Shown piece after piece: positions 1 through 8,391 of a DNA stretch of 64,000 bases; the stretch's first letter is position 1; the number at the start of each line of letters is the position of its first letter. Under the pieces are notes generated by a model. The model worked only from the letters and a program-made list of their open reading frames with translations, had not been told where the DNA came from and did no database searches. The DNA comes from Agromyces albus (lineage in GTDB: Bacteria; Actinomycetota; Actinomycetes; Actinomycetales; Microbacteriaceae): positions 1 to 64,000 of the forward strand of contig NZ_SDPN01000006.1 in NCBI RefSeq assembly GCF_004134825.1, read 5' to 3'. The translations under genes were made by a program, and so were the position numbers.

Positions 1-236
1 AGCACCGCGGCGTCGGCGAGGGATGCCGCGGCGGGCACCGCGCGGGCGCCGCCGCCCGGCTGCGCCGGCTCCCCCACATGGCTCCACGCCGTCGATGCCG
101 AGACGCCCGCAGCGAGCAGCACGGCCAACCGCTCGGTGATCGCGGCGATCGCATCGACCTCCGCGGCGGGATCGGGCCGTCGCCGGAGGGCGATGACGCC
201 TCTGATGGCGCGAGCAGCGAGCCCGTGCATGCTCAT
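1..236 (-). CDS. TadB-like type II/IV secretion membrane protein (5' part, runs off the window)
   Basis: Translating the minus strand from the ATG at 236 gives an open frame to the window edge (78 codons): MSMHGLAARAIRG..., then a hydrophilic stretch and LAVLLAAGVSAST. The start overlaps the tadA stop in an ATGA junction, so the two are translationally coupled. In actinobacterial tad loci the gene directly after the TadA ATPase encodes TadB, an inner-membrane platform protein of the GspF type that works with TadA to assemble Flp pili or a related secretion apparatus. Only the N-terminus is visible and the GspF domain itself is outside the window, so the identity rests on position and the coupled start. 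Confidence 0.6.
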   Translation of the reverse strand, partial: MSMHGLAARAIRGVIALRRRPDPAAEVDAIAAITERLAVLLAAGVSASTAWSHVGEPAQPGGGARAVPAAASLADAAV

Positions 237-1321
237 AACGGCTCGACAGCGAGCCGGTCGCCGTCTTGCCGGAACCGGCCGAGCTGGGCGAGCCGGCGCT
301 TGCCCCCTGCCCGTTCGAGGTGGAGCACGAGATCGAAGGCGCTCACGGTCTGGCGCGCGACCGCGTCGGGCGAGAGCCCGGCGATGGAACCGAGTGCCTC
401 GAGCCGCGCCGGAACGTCGGCGAGCGAGTTCGCGTGCAGCGTGCCCGCGCCGCCGTCGTGGCCCGTGTTGAGCGCGGCGAGCAGCTCGCGGAGCTCGGCA
501 CCACGACACTCGCCGACGACGAGCCGGTCGGGGCGCATGCGCAATGCCTCGCGAAGCAGGGCGTCGAGTCCGACCCGGCCGCTGCCCTCGAGGTTCGCCT
601 GCCGGGCTTCGAGGCCGACGACATGCTGGTGGGCGACCTGGAGCTCGGCGACGTCTTCGATCACGACGATGCGCTCACGCGCGGGCGCCTCGCCGAGCAG
701 TGCCGAGAGCAGCGTGGTCTTCCCGGTGCCGCCGGCCCCCGTGACGAGCAGGTTCTCGCGCGCCGCGACCGCCTCGCGGAGCCTGGCCTCTTGCGCGGCG
801 TCGAGCATGCCGGCACGGGCGAGCGCGGCGAGTGAGAAGCCGGCAGCCCGGGGCACGCGCACCGAGATGAGGGTTCCGCTGCTCGACACCGGCGGGAGCA
901 CGGCGTGAACGCGGATGCCGCGCCGGAGGCGCACGTCGACGGCGGGGGTCGCCTCGTCGATGTGCCGGCCCCCGCGAGCGATGAGCCGCACGGCGAGCGA
1001 GCGCACCTCGGCCTCGTCGGCCGACCAGGCCGACGCCCGCTCAGCGCCTGCGCCGCGATCGATCCACAGGCCGAATGCGCCGTTCACGAAGAGGTCGGTG
1101 ACCGGACCGGCCGCCGCGAACGGCTCGAGTGCTCCGAGCACGGAGAGGTCGGTCGCCGCGGCGCCCGGCGCTCCGTTGCGAGGGGTCGATGAGGCGGCAC
1201 CGGATGCCGCGGCGGCTCCCGGCCCGGCCTCCGCCGGCATTGCGGTGCGCGCGGAGAGACCCGGCGTCGACTCGGCCGGCTCAGGTTGCCACGACGGGGT
1301 GGCGACGAAGGGAATGCTCAT
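233..1321 (-). CDS. tadA: TadA/CpaF-family secretion ATPase
   Basis: 362 aa cytoplasmic ATPase that powers Flp-type pilus or Tad secretion assembly. The N-terminus is a low-complexity Ala/Gly-rich leader. Then come the VTDLFVNG and RGIRVHAVLPPVSSSG segments typical of CpaF, a Walker A GAGGTGKTT near residue 195, a Walker B-like IVVIEDVAELQ, and the His-box GTLHANS. I start at ATG 1321 (MSIPFVATP) rather than at the upstream in-frame start at 1396, because the extra residues are unlike the family. It overlaps the following tadB-like gene by 4 nt. The remaining tad genes would lie to the left, outside the window. Confidence 0.88.
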   Translation of the reverse strand: MSIPFVATPSWQPEPAESTPGLSARTAMPAEAGPGAAAASGAASSTPRNGAPGAAATDLSVLGALEPFAAAGPVTDLFVNGAFGLWIDRGAGAERASAWSADEAEVRSLAVRLIARGGRHIDEATPAVDVRLRRGIRVHAVLPPVSSSGTLISVRVPRAAGFSLAALARAGMLDAAQEARLREAVAARENLLVTGAGGTGKTTLLSALLGEAPARERIVVIEDVAELQVAHQHVVGLEARQANLEGSGRVGLDALLREALRMRPDRLVVGECRGAELRELLAALNTGHDGGAGTLHANSLADVPARLEALGSIAGLSPDAVARQTVSAFDLVLHLERAGGKRRLAQLGRFRQDGDRLAVEPL

Positions 1322-1613
1322 GCGGCGAGCGTAGGCACGCGCATCGGCGCCGAGGCATCCGTCGCCGGGCAGATACGGAAAGAGCCTCCCCCACACCGTT
1401 GTGGAGGAGGACTCGACCCGCCGGCACCACCGAAGCAGTGCCCGTTAACGAAAGGGGGCGGCACCCATTGGGGGGAACAGGTGCCGCCTCGGCAGCGCAG
1501 GGATTGGGGGGAATCACAAGCGCTGCAGGCCACGAAACGAGTGTTCGGGCGGTACTCAGCATACGGCCTGAGAACCAATGCGCAAGCATTTTTTGTCCTC
1601 ATTTGTGCCGACA

Positions 1614-1627
1614 CACAGAATTCTGTG
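1614..1627. promoter_or_regulatory. 14-bp perfect palindrome CACAGAATTCTGTG upstream of acs
   Basis: A perfect palindrome in the AT-richest part of the tadA-acs intergenic region, about 75 bp upstream of the putative acs -35. Its size and symmetry suit a dimeric regulator, but I do not recognise the factor. acs is commonly regulated (carbon state, acetate), so an operator here is plausible; the assignment is inference. Confidence 0.35.
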
Positions 1628-1698
1628 GGCAAAGGCACAGGTAGCCCCCGTTTGGGTGGCATAGGTACAGCGTACGACGTCGGCTGAACGAGCGGTTA

Positions 1699-1726
1699 CT
1701 GAACGCGCCGAAGCGGCGGGTAAGGT
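1699..1726 (+). promoter_or_regulatory. Putative acs promoter
   Basis: A -35-like CTGAAC (1699-1704) and a -10-like TAAGGT (1721-1726, fits TANNNT) are separated by 16 nt. This would start transcription roughly 50 nt before the acs ATG. The acs ribosome site GAAGGAG lies about 11 nt before the ATG. The assignment rests on sequence resemblance only. Confidence 0.4.
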
Positions 1727-1785
1727 GCTGATTGGGGCAGGCGACCCAACCATGAATTCATTCGCGAAGGAGCGACCGGACAATC

Positions 1786-3738
1786 ATGACCGTTCAGATC
1801 GATCACGCGCTCGAAGAGATCAGGCGATTCCGCCCGAGTCCCGAGTTCGCCGCCCAAGCCGTCGCCGACGAGCACCTCGCCGAAGCCGCGCGCACCGACC
1901 GCCTCGGCTTCTGGGCCGACCAGGCCCGTGAGCTGCTCGATTGGGAGAAGCCGTTCACCCGCACCCTCGACTGGTCGAACCCACCCTTCGCGAAGTGGTT
2001 CGACGACGGCGAGCTCAACGTCGCGGTGAACTGCCTCGACCGGCATGTCGCGGCGGGCCTCGGCGACCGCGTCGCCATCCACTGGGAGGGCGAGCCCGGC
2101 GACAGCCGCGACATCACCTATGCCGAACTCACCGCCGAGGTGAAGCAAGCGGCGAACGTGCTCACCGAGCTCGGCGTCGGAGAAGGCGACCGCGTCGCGA
2201 TCTACCTGCCGATGATCCCCGAGGCGATCGTCTCGATGCTCGCCGTCGCCCGCATCGGCGCCATCCACTCGGTCGTGTTCGGCGGGTTCAGCGCAGACAG
2301 CCTCGCATCCCGCATCGACGACGCCGAGGCATCCCTCGTGATCACCGCCGACGGCGGCTACCGCAAGGGCAAGGTCTTCCCCCTGAAGCCCACCGTCGAC
2401 GAGGCGATCGCGAAGACCGCCGGGAGCGTGCAGCACGTGCTCGTCGTGCGCCGCGGTGAGAACGAGGTGCCGTGGACCGACGGTCGCGACCTCTGGTGGC
2501 ATGAGACGGTGGCGGATGCCTCGGCACAGCACGAGGCGCAGGGCTTCACGGCTGAGCATCCGCTGTTCATCCTCTACACGAGCGGCACCACCGGCAAGCC
2601 GAAGGGCATCCTGCACACGAGCGGCGGATACCTCACGCAAGTCGCGTTCACGCACAAGAACGTCTTCGACCTGCACCCAGAGACCGACGTCTACTGGTGC
2701 ACCGCCGACGTCGGCTGGATCACCGGGCACTCCTACGTCGTCTACGGTCCGCTCGCGAACGGGGCCACCCAAGTGGTCTACGAGGGAACGCCCGACACGC
2801 CGCATCCGGGCCGCTGGTGGGAGATCGTCGAGAAGTACAAGGTCTCGATCCTCTACACGGCGCCCACCGCCATCCGCTCGTTCATGAAGCTCGGGCGGCA
2901 GATCCCGCAGGCGTTCAACCTGCGCTCGCTCCGCCTCCTGGGGTCGGTCGGCGAGCCGATCAACCCCGAGGCCTGGATCTGGTACCGCCACGTCATCGGC
3001 GGCGGCTCCATTCCCGTGGTCGACACGTGGTGGCAGACCGAGACCGGCGCGATCATGATCTCGGCGCTGCCCGGCATAACCGACCTGAAACCCGGCAGCG
3101 CGCAAGTGCCGATCCCGGGCATCTCGGTCGACATCCTGAGTGACGACGGCACTCCCGTCGAGGGCGAGGGCGGCGGACTCCTCGTCGTCACCGAGCCGTG
3201 GCCATCGATGCTCCGCGGCATCTGGGGCGATCCCGAGCGGTTCAAGGAGACCTACTGGGAGAAGTTCGGCGACAAGTACTTCGCCGGCGACGGGGCCCGC
3301 CGCGATGAGGACGGCGACATCTGGTTGCTCGGCCGCGTCGACGACGTCATGAACGTGTCGGGCCACCGGCTCTCGACCGCCGAGATCGAGTCGTCGCTGG
3401 TTGCACACCCGTGGACCGCCGAGGCCGCCGTCGTCGGCGCCTCAGACGAGACCACGGGGCAAGCGGTCGTCGCGTTCGTGATCCTGAAGGCGAGCCAGGC
3501 CGAGCGCATCAACGATCCCGCCGAGGCGAGCGAAGAGCTGCGCCGGCACGTCTCCGCCCAGATCGGCGCGATCGCCCGTCCGCGCCAGGTCTTCATCGTC
3601 AACGAGCTGCCGAAGACGCGCTCGGGAAAGATCATGCGCCGGCTCCTCCGCGACCTCGCCGAGGGCCGCGAGATCGGCGACACGACGACGCTCGCCGACA
3701 CGTCGATCATGCAGGTCATCAGCGCGCAGGTGCGCTGA
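1786..3738 (+). CDS. acs: Acetyl-CoA synthetase (AMP-forming)
   Basis: 650 aa, the usual length of Acs (EC 6.2.1.1). It activates acetate to acetyl-AMP and then acetyl-CoA in the cytoplasm. The ANL-superfamily core motif [11 protein letters not shown] lies near residue 263, followed by [14 protein letters not shown] and WWQTETG. The C-terminal [11 protein letters not shown] (around residues 610-620) carries the catalytic, acetylatable lysine. The ATG is preceded by GAAGGAG at good spacing. It is transcribed alone: a large palindrome follows the stop and the next gene is convergent. Propionyl-CoA synthetase is a less likely alternative. Confidence 0.95.
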   Translation: MTVQIDHALEEIRRFRPSPEFAAQAVADEHLAEAARTDRLGFWADQARELLDWEKPFTRTLDWSNPPFAKWFDDGELNVAVNCLDRHVAAGLGDRVAIHWEGEPGDSRDITYAELTAEVKQAANVLTELGVGEGDRVAIYLPMIPEAIVSMLAVARIGAIHSVVFGGFSADSLASRIDDAEASLVITADGGYRKGKVFPLKPTVDEAIAKTAGSVQHVLVVRRGENEVPWTDGRDLWWHETVADASAQHEAQGFTAEHPLFILYTSGTTGKPKGILHTSGGYLTQVAFTHKNVFDLHPETDVYWCTADVGWITGHSYVVYGPLANGATQVVYEGTPDTPHPGRWWEIVEKYKVSILYTAPTAIRSFMKLGRQIPQAFNLRSLRLLGSVGEPINPEAWIWYRHVIGGGSIPVVDTWWQTETGAIMISALPGITDLKPGSAQVPIPGISVDILSDDGTPVEGEGGGLLVVTEPWPSMLRGIWGDPERFKETYWEKFGDKYFAGDGARRDEDGDIWLLGRVDDVMNVSGHRLSTAEIESSLVAHPWTAEAAVVGASDETTGQAVVAFVILKASQAERINDPAEASEELRRHVSAQIGAIARPRQVFIVNELPKTRSGKIMRRLLRDLAEGREIGDTTTLADTSIMQVISAQVR

Positions 3739-3780
3739 CCCGGGTCGGGGCGAGGCGACAGATGCCGCGGCCGGCCGACT

Positions 3781-3856
3781 GATTGCATGACTTCGGCCTG
3801 ATTGCATGACGTGTGCAGGTGCACACGTCCGACAATCAGGCCGTCGTCATGCAATC
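3781..3856. repeat. 76-bp near-perfect palindromic element (left copy)
   Basis: Nested inverted repeat between the convergent ends of acs and the DUF559 gene. The outer arms 3781-3791 and 3846-3856 (GATTGCATGAC/GTCATGCAATC) are perfect. After a 2-nt mismatch the arms continue at 3794-3804 and 3833-3843 (CGGCCTGATTG/CAATCAGGCCG). The inner arms 3808-3817 and 3820-3829 (GACGTGTGCA/TGCACACGTC) close a 2-nt loop. The left arm contains GATTGCATGAC twice (3781 and 3800). The core TTGCATGACGTGT recurs in the palindrome at 4911-4948. It could act as a bidirectional terminator, but it lacks a T-tract and its complexity is unusual. Confidence 0.8.
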
Positions 3857-3907
3857 CACCGCACGCCACGACGAACCGAGGGCGCGCAAGCACCCGGGGA
3901 CCAACCG

Positions 3908-4777
3908 TCACCAGAGGTGGCGGCCTTGCGCCATGATCGCGAGCACGGTGGTCTCGATGAGACGCCACTCGTACTGGAACTGATCGCCGCTGTAGCGCAG
4001 CACGATGTAGCCCGACCGCACCAGCCGACCATCTTCGCGGTGGTCCTTGTTCCGTTGCTTCCGCTCACGATGCGGACCGAACCCGTCGAATTGCAGCAGG
4101 AGCCGCTCTCCGATCATCCCGTCGACGTGATGCCCGTCGACGACGACCTGCGGAATCATCACGATCCCGCGCTGCCCGAAACGCACGCGCGGAATCGACT
4201 CGATACCGGTATCGGCCAGGGGATGCACCTCATCAACAATTCGCAAGATCGCGGCGTCGGATGCTGCGAGTGCGCGTAGCTCAGGCATACTCGTCTTGCC
4301 TCGCCGAACCGCCGAGTCGAAGACCGCTACAGCTTGGTCGAGCGGCTGGCACCTGGCGATCTGTCCCAACACCCGGGGTAGGCCGTCGACGATCGCTCGT
4401 GCCCGAGGCGCCGCACCCCGCGTCGGATGACGCGTCCAGTGCACGAGGAGCTCTGGCTGCTTGCTGCCGAGGCGCGGCAGCGGTGAACGGTCAACCCGCG
4501 AGCACTGCCGGGACGCCGTCACGTGCACCTCAGGAGTCGCGACATGCCACAGGCCGAGCACCGCGGCGGCAGAAGTGCAGGCGAGCGTGGTTCCGGCGTG
4601 GAGCGAACGCACGACGCGCACGTCGCAGTCGGGAGCGATGAACCAGTCGCGGCGGAGTTGCCGGATGGTGCCGTCGTCCAACGCGCGGCGCAGTTCGCGC
4701 GGTCGCACTCCTGCCGCGCGAAGCGTATTGCGGTGCGCTGCCTTGAACGGACCGAGGACTGCGATGAGTCGGCTCAC
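3908..4777 (-). CDS. DUF559-type (VSR-like endonuclease fold) protein with AbiEi-like N-terminus
   Basis: 289 aa, no signal peptide. The N-terminal ~60 residues (RAAGVRPRELRRALDDGTI, then RQLRRDWFIAP) look like the winged-helix start of AbiEi-type antitoxin-like proteins. The C-terminal ~90 residues (IPQVVVDGHHVDGMIGERLL, LQFDG, KDHREDGRLVRSGYIVLRYS) match DUF559, a restriction-endonuclease-like fold related to Vsr. The acidic residues expected for metal binding (HVDG, QFDG) are present. Genes of this kind are frequent in Microbacteriaceae and their role is unknown to me. It stands alone, bracketed by two related palindromes (3781-3856 and 4911-4948). Confidence 0.75.
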   Translation of the reverse strand: MSRLIAVLGPFKAAHRNTLRAAGVRPRELRRALDDGTIRQLRRDWFIAPDCDVRVVRSLHAGTTLACTSAAAVLGLWHVATPEVHVTASRQCSRVDRSPLPRLGSKQPELLVHWTRHPTRGAAPRARAIVDGLPRVLGQIARCQPLDQAVAVFDSAVRRGKTSMPELRALAASDAAILRIVDEVHPLADTGIESIPRVRFGQRGIVMIPQVVVDGHHVDGMIGERLLLQFDGFGPHRERKQRNKDHREDGRLVRSGYIVLRYSGDQFQYEWRLIETTVLAIMAQGRHLW

Positions 4778-4910
4778 ACGGAGAGTCTCCGCGCCGTGTC
4801 ACGTCGATTCGGGTGGATCGGCGCCGACTGTGCGAGCATCGTGCCCGCGCCGACCTGTACAGGACAGCACGCGGCCGACGCATATGACGTACTTCACATG
4901 ACATTTCCCG

Positions 4911-4948
4911 GTTTGCATGACGTGTTCACGTGAACACGTCATGCAAAC
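4911..4948. repeat. 38-bp perfect palindrome (right copy)
   Basis: A perfect palindrome without spacer: arms 4911-4929 and 4930-4948, beginning GTTTGCATGACGTGTTCAC. It shares TTGCATGACGTGT with the left element at 3781-3856. Single GTCATGC half-sites follow at about 4957 and 4988. It lies between the start of the DUF559 gene and the end of the RidA gene, so it could terminate ridA transcription, but a spacer-less 19-bp arm is atypical for a terminator. Confidence 0.85.
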
Positions 4949-5005
4949 AGCGCGAAGTCATGCCAACCACCCACGCGCAGGCAGGCTGTCATGCAGCGCG
5001 TGTGG

Positions 5006-5482
5006 CTACGCGAACTCGACCACGAGGTCGAGCTCGACGGGCGAGTCGAGCGGGAGCACCGCGACGCCGACCGCCGAGCGGGCGTGGCGCCCGGCCTCGC
5101 CGAAGATCTCACCGAGCAGCTCGGAGGCGCCGTTGATGACACCCGGCTGGCCCGTGAACGCGGGATCGGATGCCACGAACCCGACGAGCTTCACGATGCG
5201 CGTCACGCGATCGAGCGAGCCGATCTCGGCCCGCACCGCGGCGAGCGCGTTGAGCGCGCACGTGCGGGCGTAGCCCTTCGCGGCGGCAGCGGACACGAGC
5301 CCCTCGCGGTCGCCGACCTTGCCCGTCGCGGGCAGGCCGCCGGCCGTGAACGGCAGCTGTCCGGAGGTGTACACGTAGCTGCCGGTGATGACGGCCGGGA
5401 CGTAGGCGGCCACGGGCGGGGCGACCTCCGGCAGTTCGATGCCGAGCTGCGCGATGCGGGCTTCGTATGCCGCCACGCTCAC
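5006..5482 (-). CDS. RidA family protein (YjgF/YER057c/UK114)
   Basis: 158 aa, as expected for the family. RidA proteins hydrolyse reactive enamine/imine intermediates in the cytoplasm, though many longer paralogs have other or unknown roles. Visible features are SYVYTSGQLPF near the N-terminal third, the TCALNALAAVRAEIGSLDRV helix, VKLVGFVASDPAFTGQ and the C-terminal SAVGVAVLPLDSPVELD. I start at GTG 5482 (VSVAAYEARI), which overlaps the stop of the upstream DUF4177 gene in GTGA. The conserved arginine of canonical RidA is not obvious in this variant, so enzymatic activity is uncertain. Confidence 0.85.
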   Translation of the reverse strand: MSVAAYEARIAQLGIELPEVAPPVAAYVPAVITGSYVYTSGQLPFTAGGLPATGKVGDREGLVSAAAAKGYARTCALNALAAVRAEIGSLDRVTRIVKLVGFVASDPAFTGQPGVINGASELLGEIFGEAGRHARSAVGVAVLPLDSPVELDLVVEFA

Positions 5483-5703
5483 TCCCCCTCGAACTGCTTG
5501 GCCGCCTGGGCGGCGGCGGCAGCGCCGGCGGATGCCGCAGACGACGATTCCCCGCCCACCGGGCGCTTCAGGTAGGCGACGAGGCCGCCCTCTGGGCCCG
5601 ACACGATCTGCACGAGTTCCCAGCCCTCCGAGCCCCAGTTGTTCAGGATCGCAGCGGTGTTGTGGATCAGCAGCGGGGTGGTGATGTACTCCCAGGCCGG
5701 CAT
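5479..5703 (-). CDS. Small DUF4177 domain protein
   Basis: 74 aa. MPAWEYITTPLLIHNTAAIL, then NNWGSEGWELV and a conserved GLVAYLKRP, fit DUF4177, a small actinobacterial family of unknown function. An Ala-rich tail follows (SSSAASAGAAAAAQAAK). Two ATGs are in frame; I use the inner one (5703) because GAGGAAT sits at the right distance before it, while nothing suitable precedes the ATG 12 nt upstream. It is coupled to the RidA gene by a 4-nt overlap. It is divergent from the PBP gene, so the 5704-5817 gap carries both promoters. Confidence 0.75.
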   Translation of the reverse strand: MPAWEYITTPLLIHNTAAILNNWGSEGWELVQIVSGPEGGLVAYLKRPVGGESSSAASAGAAAAAQAAKQFEGE

Positions 5704-5804
5704 GGGATTCCTCATCTCTGGTGTGGGGTTGAAGGCGGGAGACGGCGGGTCGCGCCGGATTCCGGCATGCGCCGTGCATAGCGCGATTTGCCAGCCTTCT
5801 CCGT

Positions 5805-5810
5805 TAAGCT
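5805..5810 (+). promoter_or_regulatory. -10 element for a leaderless PBP transcript
   Basis: TAAGCT (fits the actinobacterial TANNNT) ends 7 nt before the ATG at 5818, the spacing expected when transcription starts at the A of the start codon. No Shine-Dalgarno sequence is seen before that ATG, which supports leaderless translation. No strong -35 is visible. Confidence 0.45.
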
Positions 5811-5817
5811 CCACTAT

Positions 5818-8391
5818 ATGTCTGCCCAAAAACGTACGTTGAGCGACGTCGGCACGGGAATCCTCGGTTTCGTCGGCATGAGTGCTCTCGCCGGTGTACT
5901 CGTCACGGCAGCCGTGACCCCGGCCCTCGCTGTCACCGGCATGGCCGCGAACAACAGCATCTCGATGTTCGAGAACCTGCCCGGATACCTCAACATCGGC
6001 GAGCTCTCCGAGAAGACGGACATCTACGCGGCCGCACCAGACGGCACGCCGTACCACCTCGCCTCGTTCTTCGACGAGAACCGCGAGGAGGTCCCCTGGG
6101 AGGCGATCTCGCAGTACGTGAAAGACGCCGCGATCGCCGGTGAGGACCCCCGGTTCTACGAGCACGGCGGCATCGACATCCAGGGCACGCTGCGCGCCGC
6201 CCTCAACGAATACGTGATCGGCGGCGCCACGCAGGGTGGCTCCTCGATCACCCAGCAGTACGTGAAGAACGTGCTCATCAACAACGGCGTGCGCGAGGCG
6301 ACGACCGAGGAGGAGAAGGAGGCCGCCTACGATGCGGCCACCGAGACCTCGCCCGATCGCAAGCTCAAGGAGATGCGCTACGCGATCGCGCTCGAGAAGG
6401 AGTTCTCGAAAGACGAGATCCTGATGGGCTACCTGAACATCGCGGCCTTCGGCGGCCGGGTCTACGGCATCGAGTCGGCCTCGCAGTACTACTTCGGCGG
6501 CAAGCACGCCTCCGAGCTCACACTTCCCGAAGCGGCGAGCCTCATCGCCATCGTGAACCACCCCGAGAAGTTCCGGCTCGACTACCCCGAGAGCGAGACC
6601 AACGGCGTCAACTCCGTCAACGACAAGGGCGAGCCCACGCCGTACGCCGCGAACAAGGAGCGGCGCGACTACATCCTCGAGCAGATGCTCAAAGAGAAGA
6701 AGATCACGCAAGAGGAGCACGACGCCGCGGTCGCGACGCCCGTGACTCCTGTCATCAAGGAGCCGAGCACCGGTTGCCAGTCGGCCGGCGGCAGCGCCTA
6801 CTTCTGCGACTACGTCACCTGGGTCATCCTGAACCAGTACGACGACCCCGCGACCGAGAAGGACGAGGGCCGGGAGCTCCTGCAGCAGCGCGGCCTGCAG
6901 ATCTTCACGACGCTCGACCTCGAGCTGCAGGGCGCCGCCGAGACGGCGATCGCCGAGAACGTGCCCACCACCGACCCCCGCTTCGACGTCGGCTCGGTCG
7001 CCGTCACCGTGGAGCCGGGAACCGGCCGCATCCTCGCGATGGCGCAGAACAAGAAGTTCTCGAGCGACCCCGAGGTGACCGCGACGAGCGCGGAGTACAC
7101 CTCGGTCAACTACAGCACCGACTTCAACTACGGCGGCTCGAGCGGACTCCAGCCCGGATCGACCTACAAGGTGTTCACGCTCGCCGAGTGGCTGAACTCC
7201 GGGCACTCCCTCACCGAGCGGTTCAATGGCTCGCGCCGGGCCTTCACCTCGTTCACCGACAGCTGCACCGGCAACTGGACCGGCAGCTACAACCCGAGGA
7301 ACGACGACGGCCGCGTCGCCAGCAACGCCGTCGACGCGACGGCGTGGTCGGTGAACACGAGCTTCATGGCCATGGCGCAGCAGCTCGACCTGTGCAAGAT
7401 CAAGCAGACCGCGCAGGCCTTCGGCATCCACCGCGCCGACAACTCCGAGCTGGCGATGAACCCGTCCGACGTGCTCGGCACCCAGGAGATCGCTCCGGTC
7501 ACGATGGCCGCTGCGTTCGCGGGCATCGCGAACAAGGGCAACACCTGCACGCCGATCGCGATCGACAAGATCCTCGACGCCGACGGCGTCGAGATCCCGC
7601 CGCCCGCTTCGACGTGCACCCAATCGGTACCCGAGAACGTCGCCGCCGGTATGACCTTCGCGATGCAGCGTACGTTCGCGGGCGGCGGCACCGCGACCGC
7701 CTCGAACACCGGCACCGACGTTCCGCACATCGGCAAGACCGGAACGACCGACGGCGCGAAGGACACGTGGATGATCGGCGCGAGCACCAAGGCCGCGACC
7801 GCGGTCTGGGTGGGCAATGTCGTCGGCGACGCGAACCTCCGTGACCTGGAGTTCGACAGCGGCGCAGCCTCGACGGCGCGCCACCGGATGTGGCGGTCGA
7901 TCATGCAGGTCGCCGACAACAAGTACGGCGGCGACGCCTTCCCCGAGCCCGACGCGGCCGCGTTCCGCCAGGTGATGGTCGCCGTTCCGCAGGTCGCCGG
8001 GCTCTCGCTCGACGCCGCGAAGCAGGCCATCGAGCAGGCCGGTTTCGCCTTCGAAGACGGCGGACAGCAGGACTCGAACCTCCCTGCGGGCACGGTCTCC
8101 GGCACCGACCCCACGGGTGAGGCGGGCCGCGGCAGCACGATCCGGGTCTTCACGAGCAACGGCCAGGGCACGACGGTGCCAGACCTCACCGGTATGAATG
8201 CGCTACAGGCCAAGGCGGCACTCGACCAAGCCGGACTCACGATGAAGTCGTCGGGCAACCCCGGGCCCACCGACGTCGTCGCGAGTCAGGACCCGGCGCC
8301 GGGCACCGCCCTCAAGCGCGGCAGCGAAGTCACGGTCACGTTCAGCAACGGCGGGCCGGGCAACGGCATCGTGCCGCCGGGCGACGATTGA
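5818..8391 (+). CDS. Class A penicillin-binding protein (transglycosylase/transpeptidase) with PASTA domains
   Basis: 857 aa bifunctional peptidoglycan synthase at the membrane. Order: one N-terminal membrane helix (about residues 15-40); a GT51 glycosyltransferase domain with GEDPRFYEHGG near 107 and GGSSITQQYVKN; a transpeptidase domain with the SxxK serine in PGSTYK near 448, SVN near 511 and KTG in GKTGTTDG near 640; and two C-terminal PASTA repeats (VPQVAGLSLDAAKQA and VPDLTGMNALQAKAA). I prefer the ATG at 5818 (MSAQKRTL) to an in-frame TTG at 5788, because of the well-placed -10. The stop overlaps the TTG start of the next gene, indicating coupling. Confidence 0.93.
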   Translation: MSAQKRTLSDVGTGILGFVGMSALAGVLVTAAVTPALAVTGMAANNSISMFENLPGYLNIGELSEKTDIYAAAPDGTPYHLASFFDENREEVPWEAISQYVKDAAIAGEDPRFYEHGGIDIQGTLRAALNEYVIGGATQGGSSITQQYVKNVLINNGVREATTEEEKEAAYDAATETSPDRKLKEMRYAIALEKEFSKDEILMGYLNIAAFGGRVYGIESASQYYFGGKHASELTLPEAASLIAIVNHPEKFRLDYPESETNGVNSVNDKGEPTPYAANKERRDYILEQMLKEKKITQEEHDAAVATPVTPVIKEPSTGCQSAGGSAYFCDYVTWVILNQYDDPATEKDEGRELLQQRGLQIFTTLDLELQGAAETAIAENVPTTDPRFDVGSVAVTVEPGTGRILAMAQNKKFSSDPEVTATSAEYTSVNYSTDFNYGGSSGLQPGSTYKVFTLAEWLNSGHSLTERFNGSRRAFTSFTDSCTGNWTGSYNPRNDDGRVASNAVDATAWSVNTSFMAMAQQLDLCKIKQTAQAFGIHRADNSELAMNPSDVLGTQEIAPVTMAAAFAGIANKGNTCTPIAIDKILDADGVEIPPPASTCTQSVPENVAAGMTFAMQRTFAGGGTATASNTGTDVPHIGKTGTTDGAKDTWMIGASTKAATAVWVGNVVGDANLRDLEFDSGAASTARHRMWRSIMQVADNKYGGDAFPEPDAAAFRQVMVAVPQVAGLSLDAAKQAIEQAGFAFEDGGQQDSNLPAGTVSGTDPTGEAGRGSTIRVFTSNGQGTTVPDLTGMNALQAKAALDQAGLTMKSSGNPGPTDVVASQDPAPGTALKRGSEVTVTFSNGGPGNGIVPPGDD

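Larger units (their letters stand above)
1322..1785. other. 464-bp divergent intergenic region between tadA and acs
   Basis: No convincing gene is seen here. The stretch is more AT-rich in its middle (about 1540-1640) than the surroundings. It contains an imperfect hairpin at 1386-1409 (10-bp arms, one mismatch, CCGT loop), a 9-bp inverted repeat GGCGGCACC/GGTGCCGCC at 1457-1465 and 1480-1488, two copies of ATTGGGGGGAA at 1467-1477 and 1503-1513, and a 14-bp palindrome at 1614-1627. It must hold the promoters of the divergent tadA and acs transcripts, and these symmetrical elements are candidate operators. Confidence 0.55.

Noticed and set aside
78-908. 276-codon plus-strand frame over tadA/tadB
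   Set aside because: Arg/Ser/Pro-rich antisense product; the TadA Walker motifs are on the other strand.
1696-3408. 570-codon minus-strand frame opposite acs
   Set aside because: Antisense shadow of acs. The product is low-complexity and has no recognisable motif.
3781-4948. Classical insertion sequence with DUF559 as transposase
   Set aside because: The flanking elements are each palindromic rather than a pair of terminal inverted repeats, no target-site duplication is visible, and no transposase motif is present.
5479-7884. 801-codon open frame on the minus strand opposite the PBP gene
   Set aside because: It is the mirror frame of a high-GC coding region. The plus strand has complete GT51, transpeptidase and PASTA motifs, while the antisense translation is Arg/Val/Asp-rich without domains. 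Only its last 225 nt (DUF4177) are real.
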